38,194 nt of DNA from Nonomuraea longispora. Its GTDB lineage: Bacteria; Actinomycetota; Actinomycetes; Streptosporangiales; Streptosporangiaceae. The stretch is taken from the NCBI RefSeq assembly GCF_004348345.1, contig NZ_SMJZ01000072.1, positions 1-38,194 on the forward strand, given 5' to 3'. Below, piece by piece: positions 26,610 to 34,174 of this stretch. Every line of letters begins with the position of its first letter. The stretch's first letter is position 1. A program made the translations under genes and the position numbers. Below the pieces are notes generated by a model that searched no databases, was not told the origin of the DNA, and saw nothing but the letters and a program-made list of their open reading frames with translations.

Positions 26610-26664
26610 TTGACCTACAGATTACCGCTGTGCATAACATGAATGCATCTACCTAACACGAATG
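26610..26664 (+). promoter_or_regulatory. Promoter and tandem operator-like repeats of the sugar-uptake operon
   Basis: TTGACC (26610-26615) is a good -35; CATAAC at spacer 17 or TAACAT (26635-26640) at spacer 19 could be the -10. Overlapping and just downstream are direct repeats TAACATGAATG (26635-26645) and TAACACGAATG (26654-26664), 19 bases apart (about two helical turns). This placement suits a repressor. Confidence 0.5.
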
Positions 26665-26694
26665 TAAACCCTCTGAACACACGGAGGAAACAGA

Positions 26695-27942
26695 GTGCAT
26701 CGTCCGCTCGCGCTCCTGCTGGCCGTGGCTCTCACGGCCGGATGCGCGGCGGCGGGCGACCAGGGCGGCGGCACGACGGGGACGGGCGGCACCGGGCCCA
26801 TCACGTTCGCCACCGGACGCGACACCACGGCCTACCTGCAACCGCTGCTGGACCGCTGGAACCAGGCCCACCCGGCCGAGAAGGTGACGCTGCTGGAGCT
26901 GCCCGAGGCCGCCGACGAGCAACGTGCCCAGATGGTGGCCAACCTCCAGGCCCAGAGCAGCCGTTACGACGTGCTGGGGCTCGACGTGGTGTGGACCGCC
27001 GAATTCGCGGAGAACGGCTGGATCATCCCCCTGGAGCGCGGGTTGTTCCCGCTCGACAGGTTCCTGCCGCCGGTCGTGGAGACGGCCGTCTACAAGGGCA
27101 AACTCTGGGCCGTCCCCTACACGAGCAACGCGGGGCTGCTGTACTACCGGACCGACCTGGTCGGCAAGCCGCCGAAGACGTGGGCCGAGCTGCGCGACCA
27201 AGCACGAGAGATCACGAAAAACCATGACATAGACGGCTATGCCGGGCAGTTCCTGGCGTACGAAGGGCTCACGGTCAACTTCTCCGAGGCCGTCCAGTCG
27301 GCCGGCGGCCAGATCGTCAGCCGCGACGGCAAAGAGGTGACCCTCGACCCCGCCCAGGGCGCGACCGCGCTCGGCTTCCTGCTCCAAGGGCTGCGCGAGG
27401 GCTGGATCCCCGAGGAGTCACTGAGCTACAAGGAGGAGGAGTCGCGCCTGGCCTTCCAGGAGGGCAGGCTGGCCTTCGCCCGCAACTGGCCGCATGCGTA
27501 CGGACCGGCGAAGGCCCGGTTGGGCGACAAGGTCGCGGTCACCAGGCTGCCGGGCCTCGACGGGCCGGGGTCGAGCACGCTGGGCGGCGCCAACCTGGCC
27601 GTCAGCGCCTTCTCCAGGCACCAGCACACCGCGCAGCAGTTCATCCGCTATTTCACGAGCCTGGAGAACGAACGCCGGGTGCTCACCGAGGGCTCGTTCC
27701 CGCCCGTGTGGACCGAGCTCTACGACGACCCCGCCCTGATCAAGCGCTTCCCCTACCTGCCCGTGCTCAAGGAGAGCATCCTCGCCGCCAAGACCCGGCC
27801 GGTCAGTGCCAACTACAACCAGCTGAGCCTGGTGATCGCCAGTTCGGTCGCCAAGGCGCTCGGCAACCCCGACACCGAGTCCGCCGACGACGTCGCGGCC
27901 TCCATGAAGTCCGAACTCGAAGAGATCATCAGAACCCAGTGA
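26695..27942 (+). CDS. Sugar ABC transporter binding lipoprotein 1 (LpqY/ThuE-like)
   Basis: The protein is 415 residues, an extracellular solute-binding protein of family 1. Signal peptide MHRPLALLLAVALTAGC has a lipobox ending at Cys17 (LTAGC; Thr at -3 is slightly unusual), so it is membrane-anchored. The two-lobe fold motifs ITFATGRD, YDVLGLDVVWTAEFAENGWI and WAVPYTSNAGLLYYRTDLV are typical of trehalose/maltose-type binding proteins; the specific sugar is inferred. GTG 26695 has GGAGG 7 bases upstream. It is followed after 7 bases by a second, only distantly related binding protein. Confidence 0.88.
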   Translation: MHRPLALLLAVALTAGCAAAGDQGGGTTGTGGTGPITFATGRDTTAYLQPLLDRWNQAHPAEKVTLLELPEAADEQRAQMVANLQAQSSRYDVLGLDVVWTAEFAENGWIIPLERGLFPLDRFLPPVVETAVYKGKLWAVPYTSNAGLLYYRTDLVGKPPKTWAELRDQAREITKNHDIDGYAGQFLAYEGLTVNFSEAVQSAGGQIVSRDGKEVTLDPAQGATALGFLLQGLREGWIPEESLSYKEEESRLAFQEGRLAFARNWPHAYGPAKARLGDKVAVTRLPGLDGPGSSTLGGANLAVSAFSRHQHTAQQFIRYFTSLENERRVLTEGSFPPVWTELYDDPALIKRFPYLPVLKESILAAKTRPVSANYNQLSLVIASSVAKALGNPDTESADDVAASMKSELEEIIRTQ

Positions 27943-27949
27943 GGCAGCC

Positions 27950-29269
27950 ATGCGAAGAAGCAGAGCAGCAGCGATCCTGGCCGGGCTGGCGGTAGCGGTC
28001 GCCGCCTGCGGCAACGCGCCGACGACGACGGAGCCCACCGCCTCGGGGTCCGCGCCGGCCGGCGGCGACAAGACGCTCGAAGGCGTGACCCTCGAGGTCG
28101 CCGCCAAGTGGACCGGCGCCGAGCAGAAGAACTTCGAGCAGGTGCTCAAGGCCTTCACCGACAAGACGGGCGCCAAGGTCACCTACGCCTCCACCGGCGA
28201 GGACACCGGCGCCTACCTCGGCCCGCGCATCCAGGGCGGCAACCCGCCCGACGTGGCGATCCTGCCGCAGCCCGGCCTCGTCCAGCAGTACGCCGACCAG
28301 GACGCGCTCAAGCCGCTGAACGACGCCGTCATCAAGGAGATCGACACCAACTACACCCCCTACTGGAAGGAACTCGGCTCCGCCGACGACCAGGTCTACG
28401 GCGTACTGATCAAGGCGGCGCACAAGTCGCTGGTCTGGTACCGCTCGCAGGCGTTCGAGGACGCGGGTGTGCAGGCGCCGACCAACTGGGACGAGCTGGT
28501 CAAGGCATCGCAGACCGTCGCCGACTCCGGCACGCCGCCGTTCTCCTTCTGCGGCGCCTCCGGCTGGACGCTGACCGACCTGTTCGAGAACGTCTACCTC
28601 TCCACCGCGGGCCCGGAGAACTACGACAAGCTCTCCAAGCACGAGATCCCCTGGACCGACCCCACCGTGGCCACCGCGCTGGAGAAGATCCAGCAGATCG
28701 TGAGCAAGGAGGAGTTCCTGGTCGACGGCGTCTCCGGCACCATGCAGACCGACTTCCCCTCCTGCGTGAGCAAGGTCTACGGCACCAAGAAGGCCGCCAT
28801 GGTCATCGAGGCCGACTTCGTGGCCGTCGAGGCCGACCAGGCGGGCGCCAAGGTCGGCGAGGACGCGAAATACTTCCCGTTCCCCAAGGTCGGTGACACC
28901 GCCCCGGTCGTGCTCGGCGGCGACATCGCGGTGGCCATGAAGGACTCCCCCGGAGCCATGGCGCTCCTGCAGTTCCTTGCGTCCAAGGAGGGCGGCGAGG
29001 TCTGGGCCAAGCTGCCGGGCTACCTGTCGCCCAACAAGAACGTCTCCCCCGACAACTACCCCGACGAGCTGACCAAGCAGCTCGGCCAGACGATCGTCTC
29101 GGCCGGCGACGCCGTCCGCTACGACATGTCCGACCTGGCCCCCAGCGCGTTCGGCGGCACCGACGGCAAGGGCGAGTGGAAGGTGCTGCAGGACTTCCTG
29201 CGCAAGCCCAGCGACGTCAAGGGCGCCCAGGAGGCGCTCGAAGCCGAGGCCGAGAAGGCCTGGAAGTAA
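27950..29269 (+). CDS. Sugar ABC transporter binding lipoprotein 2 (AglE-like)
   Basis: The protein is 439 residues. The signal peptide ends in a lipobox with Cys20 (VAVAAC), then a Thr/Ser/Gly-rich tether. VTLEVAAKWTGAEQKNFEQV, PPDVAILPQPGLVQQYADQ and SLVWYRSQAFEDAGVQAP are features of the alpha-glucoside-type AglE family. It is out of proportion for one permease pair to have two binding proteins; either two related sugars are fed to one channel or one is a sensor. ATG 27950 has GAGG 5 bases upstream. Permeases follow after 12 bases. Confidence 0.9.
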   Translation: MRRSRAAAILAGLAVAVAACGNAPTTTEPTASGSAPAGGDKTLEGVTLEVAAKWTGAEQKNFEQVLKAFTDKTGAKVTYASTGEDTGAYLGPRIQGGNPPDVAILPQPGLVQQYADQDALKPLNDAVIKEIDTNYTPYWKELGSADDQVYGVLIKAAHKSLVWYRSQAFEDAGVQAPTNWDELVKASQTVADSGTPPFSFCGASGWTLTDLFENVYLSTAGPENYDKLSKHEIPWTDPTVATALEKIQQIVSKEEFLVDGVSGTMQTDFPSCVSKVYGTKKAAMVIEADFVAVEADQAGAKVGEDAKYFPFPKVGDTAPVVLGGDIAVAMKDSPGAMALLQFLASKEGGEVWAKLPGYLSPNKNVSPDNYPDELTKQLGQTIVSAGDAVRYDMSDLAPSAFGGTDGKGEWKVLQDFLRKPSDVKGAQEALEAEAEKAWK

Positions 29270-29281
29270 AGAGGTAAGGCC

Positions 29282-30658
29282 GTGACCGAACGGTTGGACG
29301 GCCCGCAGGACCCGCCCGCGGACACCGCGGGCGGGCCCTCCACCGGACCGGCTGAAACCCCCCAACGCAAACGACGCCTCGGCCCCTCGCCGGCGGTCGC
29401 CATCGCCTTCCTCCTCCCGGCGGCGCTGCTGCTGGGCATCTGGGTGATCTATCCGATCGCCTACTCCCTCTTCCGGAGCCTGTTCGACGCGACGGGCAAC
29501 GGGTTCGTGGGACTGGGCAACTACACCACGATCTTCACCGACGCCGGCACCCTCACCACCATCCGCAACAACCTGATCTGGGTGGTGGTCGCGCCCATCG
29601 TGGTGACCACGATCGGCCTGATCTTCGCGGTCCTGACCGAGCGGATCAGGTGGGCGACGGCGTTCAAGCTGATCGTGTTCATGCCGATGGCCGTCTCACT
29701 GATGGCGGCCGGCGTGATCTTCCGGCTCGTCTACGAGGAGAGCCCCGACAAGGGCCTGGCCAACGCCGTGCTCACCACGGTGCACGACACGTTCTCCTCC
29801 TCGCAGGGCTATCCGGAGGCCCGCCCGCGCGGGGGCGAGGAGTCGCCTGTCGCCGAGCAGGGCGGCGCGGTCGTCACCAAGCAGCCCGCCCAGGCGGGTC
29901 AGCCGGTGCTGGTGCCGATCGTCGGCGTCAAGCCGGAGCTGATGCCGGGCGACGCCCAGCCCGCCAGGACGCCCACGGGCGGCGACGGGCTCCAGGGCAC
30001 CGTGTGGTTCGACTTCACCCCCGGAGGCGGGGGCACGAACAACGCGGTGGACGGCGCCGAGAAGGGCCTGCCCGGCATGACCGTCGAGGCGGTGCGCGAC
30101 GGCCAGGTCGCCGCGACCGCGACGACGGCCGAGGACGGCTCCTTCGCCTTCGAGGGGTTGCCCGCCGGCTCCTACGTCGTACGGCTGCCCGCCTCGAACT
30201 TCGAGGCCGCCTACGGCGGTCTGAGCTGGCTCGGCCCCACGCTCATCACCCCGGCGATCATCGGCGCGTTCGTCTGGGTGTGGGCCGGCTTCGCCATGGT
30301 GCTGATCGCGGCCGGGCTCGCGGCGATCCCGCGTGACGCGCTGGAGGCGGCCCGCATCGACGGCGCGAGCGAGTGGCAGGTGTTCCGCAAGATCACGGTG
30401 CCGCTGCTCTCGCCGGTGCTGCTCGTCGTCTTCGTGACGATGATCATCAATACGCTGAAGGTGTTCGACCTGGTCTTCATCATCGCGCCGGCCTCGGTCC
30501 AGCCACAGGCGAACGTGGTCGCGCTGGAGATGTGGCGCGTGTCGTTCGGCGGCGGCAACAACCAGGGCCTGGGCAGCGCGCTGGCCATTTTCCTGCTCAT
30601 CCTGGTCCTTCCCTTCATGATCATGAACATCCGCCGGTTCAGGAGGGAAGACACGTGA
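29282..30658 (+). CDS. Sugar ABC permease (AglF/MalF type) with inserted Cna_B/SdrD_B-like domain
   Basis: The protein is 458 residues. Helices are at ~38-58, 96-118, 128-150, 320-345, 376-396 and 430-448. The cytoplasmic EAA loop EAARIDGASEWQVFRKITVP (355-374) contacts the ATPase. Between helices 3 and 4 lies an extra ~160 residues: a Pro/Gly-rich linker (~175-235) and a beta domain (236-305; GLQGTVWFDF, GLPGMTVEAV, TTAEDGSFAFEGLPAGSYVV) that reads like a Cna_B/SdrD_B fold, placed outside the membrane. E. coli MalF also has an external Ig-like loop, but earlier in the protein and of a different family. GTG 29282 has AGGTAAGG just before. No ATPase gene is nearby; a shared MsiK-type ATPase is likely. 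Confidence 0.9.
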   Translation: MTERLDGPQDPPADTAGGPSTGPAETPQRKRRLGPSPAVAIAFLLPAALLLGIWVIYPIAYSLFRSLFDATGNGFVGLGNYTTIFTDAGTLTTIRNNLIWVVVAPIVVTTIGLIFAVLTERIRWATAFKLIVFMPMAVSLMAAGVIFRLVYEESPDKGLANAVLTTVHDTFSSSQGYPEARPRGGEESPVAEQGGAVVTKQPAQAGQPVLVPIVGVKPELMPGDAQPARTPTGGDGLQGTVWFDFTPGGGGTNNAVDGAEKGLPGMTVEAVRDGQVAATATTAEDGSFAFEGLPAGSYVVRLPASNFEAAYGGLSWLGPTLITPAIIGAFVWVWAGFAMVLIAAGLAAIPRDALEAARIDGASEWQVFRKITVPLLSPVLLVVFVTMIINTLKVFDLVFIIAPASVQPQANVVALEMWRVSFGGGNNQGLGSALAIFLLILVLPFMIMNIRRFRREDT

Positions 30659-31584
30659 GCGAGCCCAACGACAGGGAGGGGCACATGACCACGGCGACGG
30701 TCACGGCGCCGACCGAGACGCGGGCGGGAGCGCCGCGCAGGAGCCTCGCGGGAAAGCTCGTCGACCGCCTCGGCGGCGGGGCGGTTCAGGTCGTGATGGT
30801 GCTGCTCGGCCTCTTCTGGCTGGTGCCGACGCTGGGCCTGCTCGTCGTCTCCATGCGTACGTCGCAGGTCAACAGCGCCGAAGGCTGGTGGACCATCTTC
30901 ACCAAGCCGGCCGAGCTGACCATCGCCAACTACGCCAACCTGCTGGGCAGCGGCTTCACGGCGTCCTTCTGGAACACCGTGCTGATCACCGTGCCTACCA
31001 CGGTCCTGGTGATCGGCATCGCGGCGATGGCGGCGTACGCGTTCGCGTGGATGGACTTCCCCGGCCGCGACACCTCGTTCCTCATCGTGGTGGGCCTGCT
31101 GATCGTGCCGATCCAGATCGCGCTGATCCCCGTCGCCTCCCTCTACGGCGCCGCCCAGATGTTCGGCTCGATCGCCGGCGTGGTGCTGTTCCACGTGGCG
31201 TTCGGGCTGCCATTCGCGATCTTCCTGCTGCGCAACTTCTTCGTCGGCATCCCGAGCTCGCTGCTGGAGGCGGCCCGGATGGACGGCGCGTCGGAGTGGA
31301 AGATCTTCGCGTCGGTGGTGTTCCCGCTGGGCAAGCCCGCCATCGCCTCGCTGGGCATCTTCCAGTTCCTCTGGGTGTGGAACGACATGCTCATCGCGCT
31401 GGTCTTCGCCGACACCGGCAACCAGCCGATGACGAAATATCTGCAGTCCCAGATGCGGCAGTTCGGGTCGAACGTCGACATCCTGTCGTCCGGCGCGTTC
31501 CTGTCGCTGATCATCCCGCTGGTGCTGTTCTTCGCGTTCCAGCGGTACTTCGTCCAGGGCATGATGGCCGGCTCGGTCAAGTGA
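30655..31584 (+). CDS. Sugar ABC permease (AglG/MalG type)
   Basis: The protein is 309 residues with six predicted helices (e.g. VVMVLLGLFWLVPTLGLLVV, SFLIVVGLLIVPIQIALIPV) and the EAA loop EAARMDGASEWKIFASVVFP. GTG 30655 overlaps the upstream stop (GTGA) with AGGAGGG 8 bases before; ATG 30685 with its own GGGAGG site would remove ten residues and is a fair alternative. It pairs with the preceding permease to form the channel. Last gene of the operon; a strong hairpin follows. Confidence 0.93.
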   Translation: MSEPNDREGHMTTATVTAPTETRAGAPRRSLAGKLVDRLGGGAVQVVMVLLGLFWLVPTLGLLVVSMRTSQVNSAEGWWTIFTKPAELTIANYANLLGSGFTASFWNTVLITVPTTVLVIGIAAMAAYAFAWMDFPGRDTSFLIVVGLLIVPIQIALIPVASLYGAAQMFGSIAGVVLFHVAFGLPFAIFLLRNFFVGIPSSLLEAARMDGASEWKIFASVVFPLGKPAIASLGIFQFLWVWNDMLIALVFADTGNQPMTKYLQSQMRQFGSNVDILSSGAFLSLIIPLVLFFAFQRYFVQGMMAGSVK

Positions 31585-31594
31585 CCTCGCGGGC

Positions 31595-31632
31595 GCCCGC
31601 CGTACCAATGTGATCATTCCGGTACGGCGGGC
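31595..31632 (+). terminator. Terminator of the sugar-uptake operon
   Basis: A perfect 12-bp stem, GCCCGCCGTACC (31595-31606) with GGTACGGCGGGC (31621-31632), has a 14-base loop in which AATG/CATT can pair. It lies 10 bases after the last permease stop. There is no T-tract, as is common in actinobacteria. Confidence 0.85.
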
Positions 31633-31668
31633 GACCGCGTTTCGCCCACAAGCCGTACCAGACATGGC

Positions 31669-31674
31669 TAAGCT
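31669..31674 (+). promoter_or_regulatory. Candidate -10 box of a leaderless ung transcript
   Basis: TAAGCT ends 8 bases before the ung ATG and no ribosome site is present, which suggests transcription begins at or next to the start codon. No -35 element was recognised. Confidence 0.4.
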
Positions 31675-31682
31675 TCACGGCC

Positions 31683-32360
31683 ATGGCTGGTCGTCCCCTT
31701 CATGAAGTCGTCGAGGCCGGATGGGCGCGGGCGCTTGAGCCCGTCGCCGCGCAGATCTCCCAGATGGGCGAGTTCCTGCGCGGGGAAATCGCCGAGGGCA
31801 GACAGTACCTACCTGCCGGCGGGCACGTGCTGCGGGCCTTCAACCAGCCCTTCGACGACGTCAAGGTGCTGATCGTCGGCCAGGACCCCTACCCCACGCC
31901 CGGCCACCCCGTCGGCTTGTCGTTCTCCGTCGCGCCCGACGTGCGGCCGCTGCCGGGCAGCCTGGTCAACATCTACAAGGAGATGGAGAGCGACCTCGGC
32001 CTGCCCCGCCCGGCCAACGGCGATCTCACGCCGTGGGCCGAGCAGGGCGTGCTGCTGCTCAACAGGGTGCTGACCGTGATGCCCGGCAAACCCGCCTCCC
32101 ACCGGGGCAAGGGCTGGGAGCAGGTCACCGAGCAGGCCATCCGCGCCCTCGTCGCGCGTGACAAGCCGATGGTCGCCATCCTGTGGGGGCGCGACGCGCG
32201 CAACCTGGCGCCCATGCTCGGCGACGTGCCGCGCGTCGAGTCCGCCCACCCCTCGCCGCTGTCGGCCCGCAGCGGTTTCTTCGGCTCGCGGCCGTTCAGC
32301 CGCGCCAACGAGTCGCTGGTTCAGCAAGGTGCGGCGCCTGTGGAGTGGAAGCTCCCCTAA
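31683..32360 (+). CDS. ung: Uracil-DNA glycosylase, family 1
   Basis: Removes uracil from DNA for base-excision repair. The protein is 225 residues. The water-activating loop GQDPYP is at 66-71 with catalytic D68, LLLNRVLTV and GHPVGLSFS form the uracil pocket, and the Leu-intercalation loop HPSPLS is at 189-194 with catalytic H189. Full length for the family. The message is likely leaderless. The following gene's -10 box overlaps its stop codon. Confidence 0.96.
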   Translation: MAGRPLHEVVEAGWARALEPVAAQISQMGEFLRGEIAEGRQYLPAGGHVLRAFNQPFDDVKVLIVGQDPYPTPGHPVGLSFSVAPDVRPLPGSLVNIYKEMESDLGLPRPANGDLTPWAEQGVLLLNRVLTVMPGKPASHRGKGWEQVTEQAIRALVARDKPMVAILWGRDARNLAPMLGDVPRVESAHPSPLSARSGFFGSRPFSRANESLVQQGAAPVEWKLP

Positions 32361-32363
32361 CAT
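32358..32363 (+). promoter_or_regulatory. Candidate -10 box of the 32371 gene
   Basis: TAACAT overlaps the TAA stop of ung and ends 7 bases before the next ATG, which lacks a ribosome site; another likely leaderless start. Confidence 0.4.
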
Positions 32364-32370
32364 CGTCGCC

Positions 32371-32691
32371 ATGACTGATGAACCGAAGTTCCTGCGTCTG
32401 ACGGTCGAGCTGACCGTCGAGGTGCTCGACGTGGACGCATTGCAGGCGGCGGCGCTGGCCGAGATCCGGCATCCCGACGCCGACCTTTCCGAGGAGGAGC
32501 GCACCGAGCAGGCCGAGCTCGTCTCCGCCGACGACTCCGGTGCCTCCGCGCTGCAGTGGCTGATCGAGCCCGACCACGTGCTGCAGCTCGTCGACCACAT
32601 CACCGAGATCGAGCCCCGCGAGGCCGTGCTGGGCGTGGAGCCGTCCGAAGGCCCCAGCGAGGAAGAGGAAGAAGAGCACGACCACGGGTGA
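32371..32691 (+). CDS. Small acidic protein of unknown function
   Basis: The protein is 106 residues. It begins with a beta-rich segment (FLRLTVELTVEVLDVDALQ), then helical Glu/Asp-rich stretches, SALQWLIEPDHVLQLVDHI, and ends in a run of glutamates and DHG. No catalytic motif, signal peptide or membrane segment. It resembles short conserved hypothetical proteins found beside core genes in Streptosporangiales, but I cannot name a family. ATG 32371 fits a leaderless transcript. Codon use matches its neighbours. Confidence 0.7.
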   Translation: MTDEPKFLRLTVELTVEVLDVDALQAAALAEIRHPDADLSEEERTEQAELVSADDSGASALQWLIEPDHVLQLVDHITEIEPREAVLGVEPSEGPSEEEEEEHDHG

Positions 32692-32699
32692 CGTTTGCC

Positions 32700-32726
32700 G
32701 GAATGGTCAGCGGCGGCCACGGCGTT
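32700..32726 (+). promoter_or_regulatory. Possible SigR-like promoter before the thiamine-binding gene
   Basis: GGAAT (32700-32704), 19 bases, GTT (32724-32726) fits the SigR pattern, about 105 bases before the GTG at 32840. A TACGAT hexamer at 32760-32765 is an alternative housekeeping -10. The match is short and could be chance. Confidence 0.3.
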
Positions 32727-32839
32727 CGACGGCGTCGTGGCTCTTCGCGCAGCTGCCGATACGATCGAGGGCCCGGCATGGCGCGGAGCAGCGGGAGCGG
32801 CTCCTGCGCGAATCGGTCGTCCATCGCAGGAGGCACACA

Positions 32840-33130
32840 GTGATCGTCGCATTCTCCATCACCCCGCTGGGCGTCGGTGAAGGGGTGGCCGAGCCCGTCG
32901 CCCGCGCCGTCCAGGTGGTCCGCTCCAGCGGGCTGCCCAACCGCACCGACGCGATGTTCACCACGATCGAGGGCGAGTGGGACGAGGTGATGGACGTCGT
33001 CAAGCGCGCGGTGGACGCGGTGGCGGAGGTCGCCCCCCGCGTGAGCCTGGTGCTGAAGGCCGACCTCCGCGAAGGCGTCACGGACGGCATGACCTCCAAG
33101 CTGGAGGCCCTGGAACGCCACCTCTCCTGA
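32840..33130 (+). CDS. MTH1187/YkoF-type thiamine-binding protein
   Basis: The protein is 96 residues with a compact alternating beta-alpha pattern: MIVAFSITPLGVGEGVAEPVARAV, SGLPNRTDAMFTTIEGEWDEVMDVV, PRVSLVLKADLREG. This is the MTH1187 family (formerly DUF77), whose members bind thiamine or related pyrimidines, perhaps as a cytosolic carrier or sensor. GTG 32840 has a strong AGGAGG 6 bases upstream. It stands alone and no thiamine genes are adjacent. Full length. Confidence 0.88.
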   Translation: MIVAFSITPLGVGEGVAEPVARAVQVVRSSGLPNRTDAMFTTIEGEWDEVMDVVKRAVDAVAEVAPRVSLVLKADLREGVTDGMTSKLEALERHLS

Positions 33131-33200
33131 TATCAGCGGGGCGGCCGGACGCACACGGACCCTACGCCATCATGATCGTGTGCGCACCGGAACCGATGGC

Positions 33201-33350
33201 TCAGAGCTTGCACCGGGCCCCTTCGGACGGGGACTTCAGGGCGACCAGGTAGGCGGCCACGGTCCTGCTGACGCAGGCGTTGCCGGCCATGAGGGCGCCG
33301 TGCTGCTCGCCCTCGACGGTGAGCAGACTGCCGCGGAGCGTCCTGGCCAG
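33201..33350 (-). pseudogene. C-terminal remnant of a TAP-like alpha/beta hydrolase
   Basis: About 48 residues (ARTLRGSLLTVEGEQHGA ... NACVSRTVAAYLV ... ARCKL) match the C-terminal TAP-like domain of secreted tripeptidyl-aminopeptidase-type hydrolases: the catalytic-His strand reads GEQHG and the Cys pair CVSRTV/ARCKL is typical. The signal peptide, nucleophile Ser and most of the enzyme are absent. The homology ends near 33350, where a MerR remnant begins on the other strand, so a deletion or rearrangement joined the two. Confidence 0.7.
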
Positions 33351-33906
33351 GGTCCAGGCGCTGGACGCCGAACTGGAGGCGACGATCGAACGGCTCAGTC
33401 GCGTACGCACGGAGCTGACCCTCATCCTGCGCCATCGCGCGCCGATCCATGTGCCGCCCGGGTTCGCGGCTCTGGCTCAAGACCTCTCCGACACGAACAA
33501 GTCCCTGTTCATGGTCTATTCGACAGTGTTCAGTGAGGAGGGCCTGGAGGAGTTGCGCCGGATCATCACGGTGCGGGACGACACCGGCGAGGAGTTCGAA
33601 GCCCTTCCCCCGGACACCGACGATGCCACGATCGACCGGCTTGCCGAGCGCATCCTGCCGGCGGTCCTCAGGATGCGGGAAGAGCACCCGCGGTCGAACG
33701 GCCCGGTGGCGGATTCACCACGGGGAGCGGAACTGGCTGGGAACGCGATGGCACATGCGGCGGCGGAGTTCTACAACCCCGCGCAGCTACGCGTCCTGCG
33801 GCGTCTGCACCACCTCCTCGACCAGGCCACGGATCCGCACGACGACCCACCCGGGCATGGCGCCGTCCACGATTCGGCCCCGGACGTACGGTTGCGCGAG
33901 GAGTGA
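33337..33906 (+). pseudogene. MerR-family regulator remnant without its DNA-binding domain
   Basis: About 190 residues from SVLARVQALDAELEATIERL through PPGFAALAQDLSDTNKSLFM to FYNPAQLRVLRRLHHLL resemble the dimerisation coil and effector domain of actinobacterial MerR-family regulators. The N-terminal MerR helix-turn-helix (~70 residues) is missing. An in-frame ATG exists at 33280, but the residues it adds come from the antisense of the hydrolase remnant. No promoter or ribosome site is evident. Probably not functional. Confidence 0.65.
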
Positions 33907-33958
33907 CGGCCGGCACGCCTGGAACCTCGCTCATCAGAAAAGACCGCGCATCGCCACC

Positions 33959-34174
33959 TCACGTGTTGTGGGCGGTGAGCTCGTAGCCCGCCTCCTCGAC
34001 GGCGGCGCGCACCTGCGCGAGGTCCAGCTCCCGGTCGCTGGTCACCGAGACTCGGTCCGCCTCGACGTGCACCTCCACGGCGGTGACGCCGGGGACGCGT
34101 TCGAGCTCCTCGGTGACGGCGTCCGCGCAGTGCCCGCACGCCATGCCGAGCACGGTGTAGATGCTGTTGATCAC
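33959..34174 (-). CDS. Heavy-metal-associated (HMA) domain protein, CopZ-like
   Basis: The protein is 71 residues, a single HMA domain: the metal-binding MACGHCA with Cys13 and Cys16, then EELERVPGVTAVEVHVEADRVSVTSD and AAVEEAGYEL. It is a small cytosolic copper carrier or sensor by family. GTG 34174 overlaps the stop of the upstream SnoaL-like gene (GTGA), and no other ribosome site exists, so translation is coupled. No copper ATPase or CsoR is nearby, and pairing with a SnoaL-like gene is unusual. Confidence 0.87.
   Translation of the reverse strand: MINSIYTVLGMACGHCADAVTEELERVPGVTAVEVHVEADRVSVTSDRELDLAQVRAAVEEAGYELTAHNT

Noticed and set aside
33280..33336. In-frame extension of the MerR remnant as its true N-terminus
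   Set aside because: These residues are the antisense of the hydrolase remnant and do not resemble a MerR helix-turn-helix.
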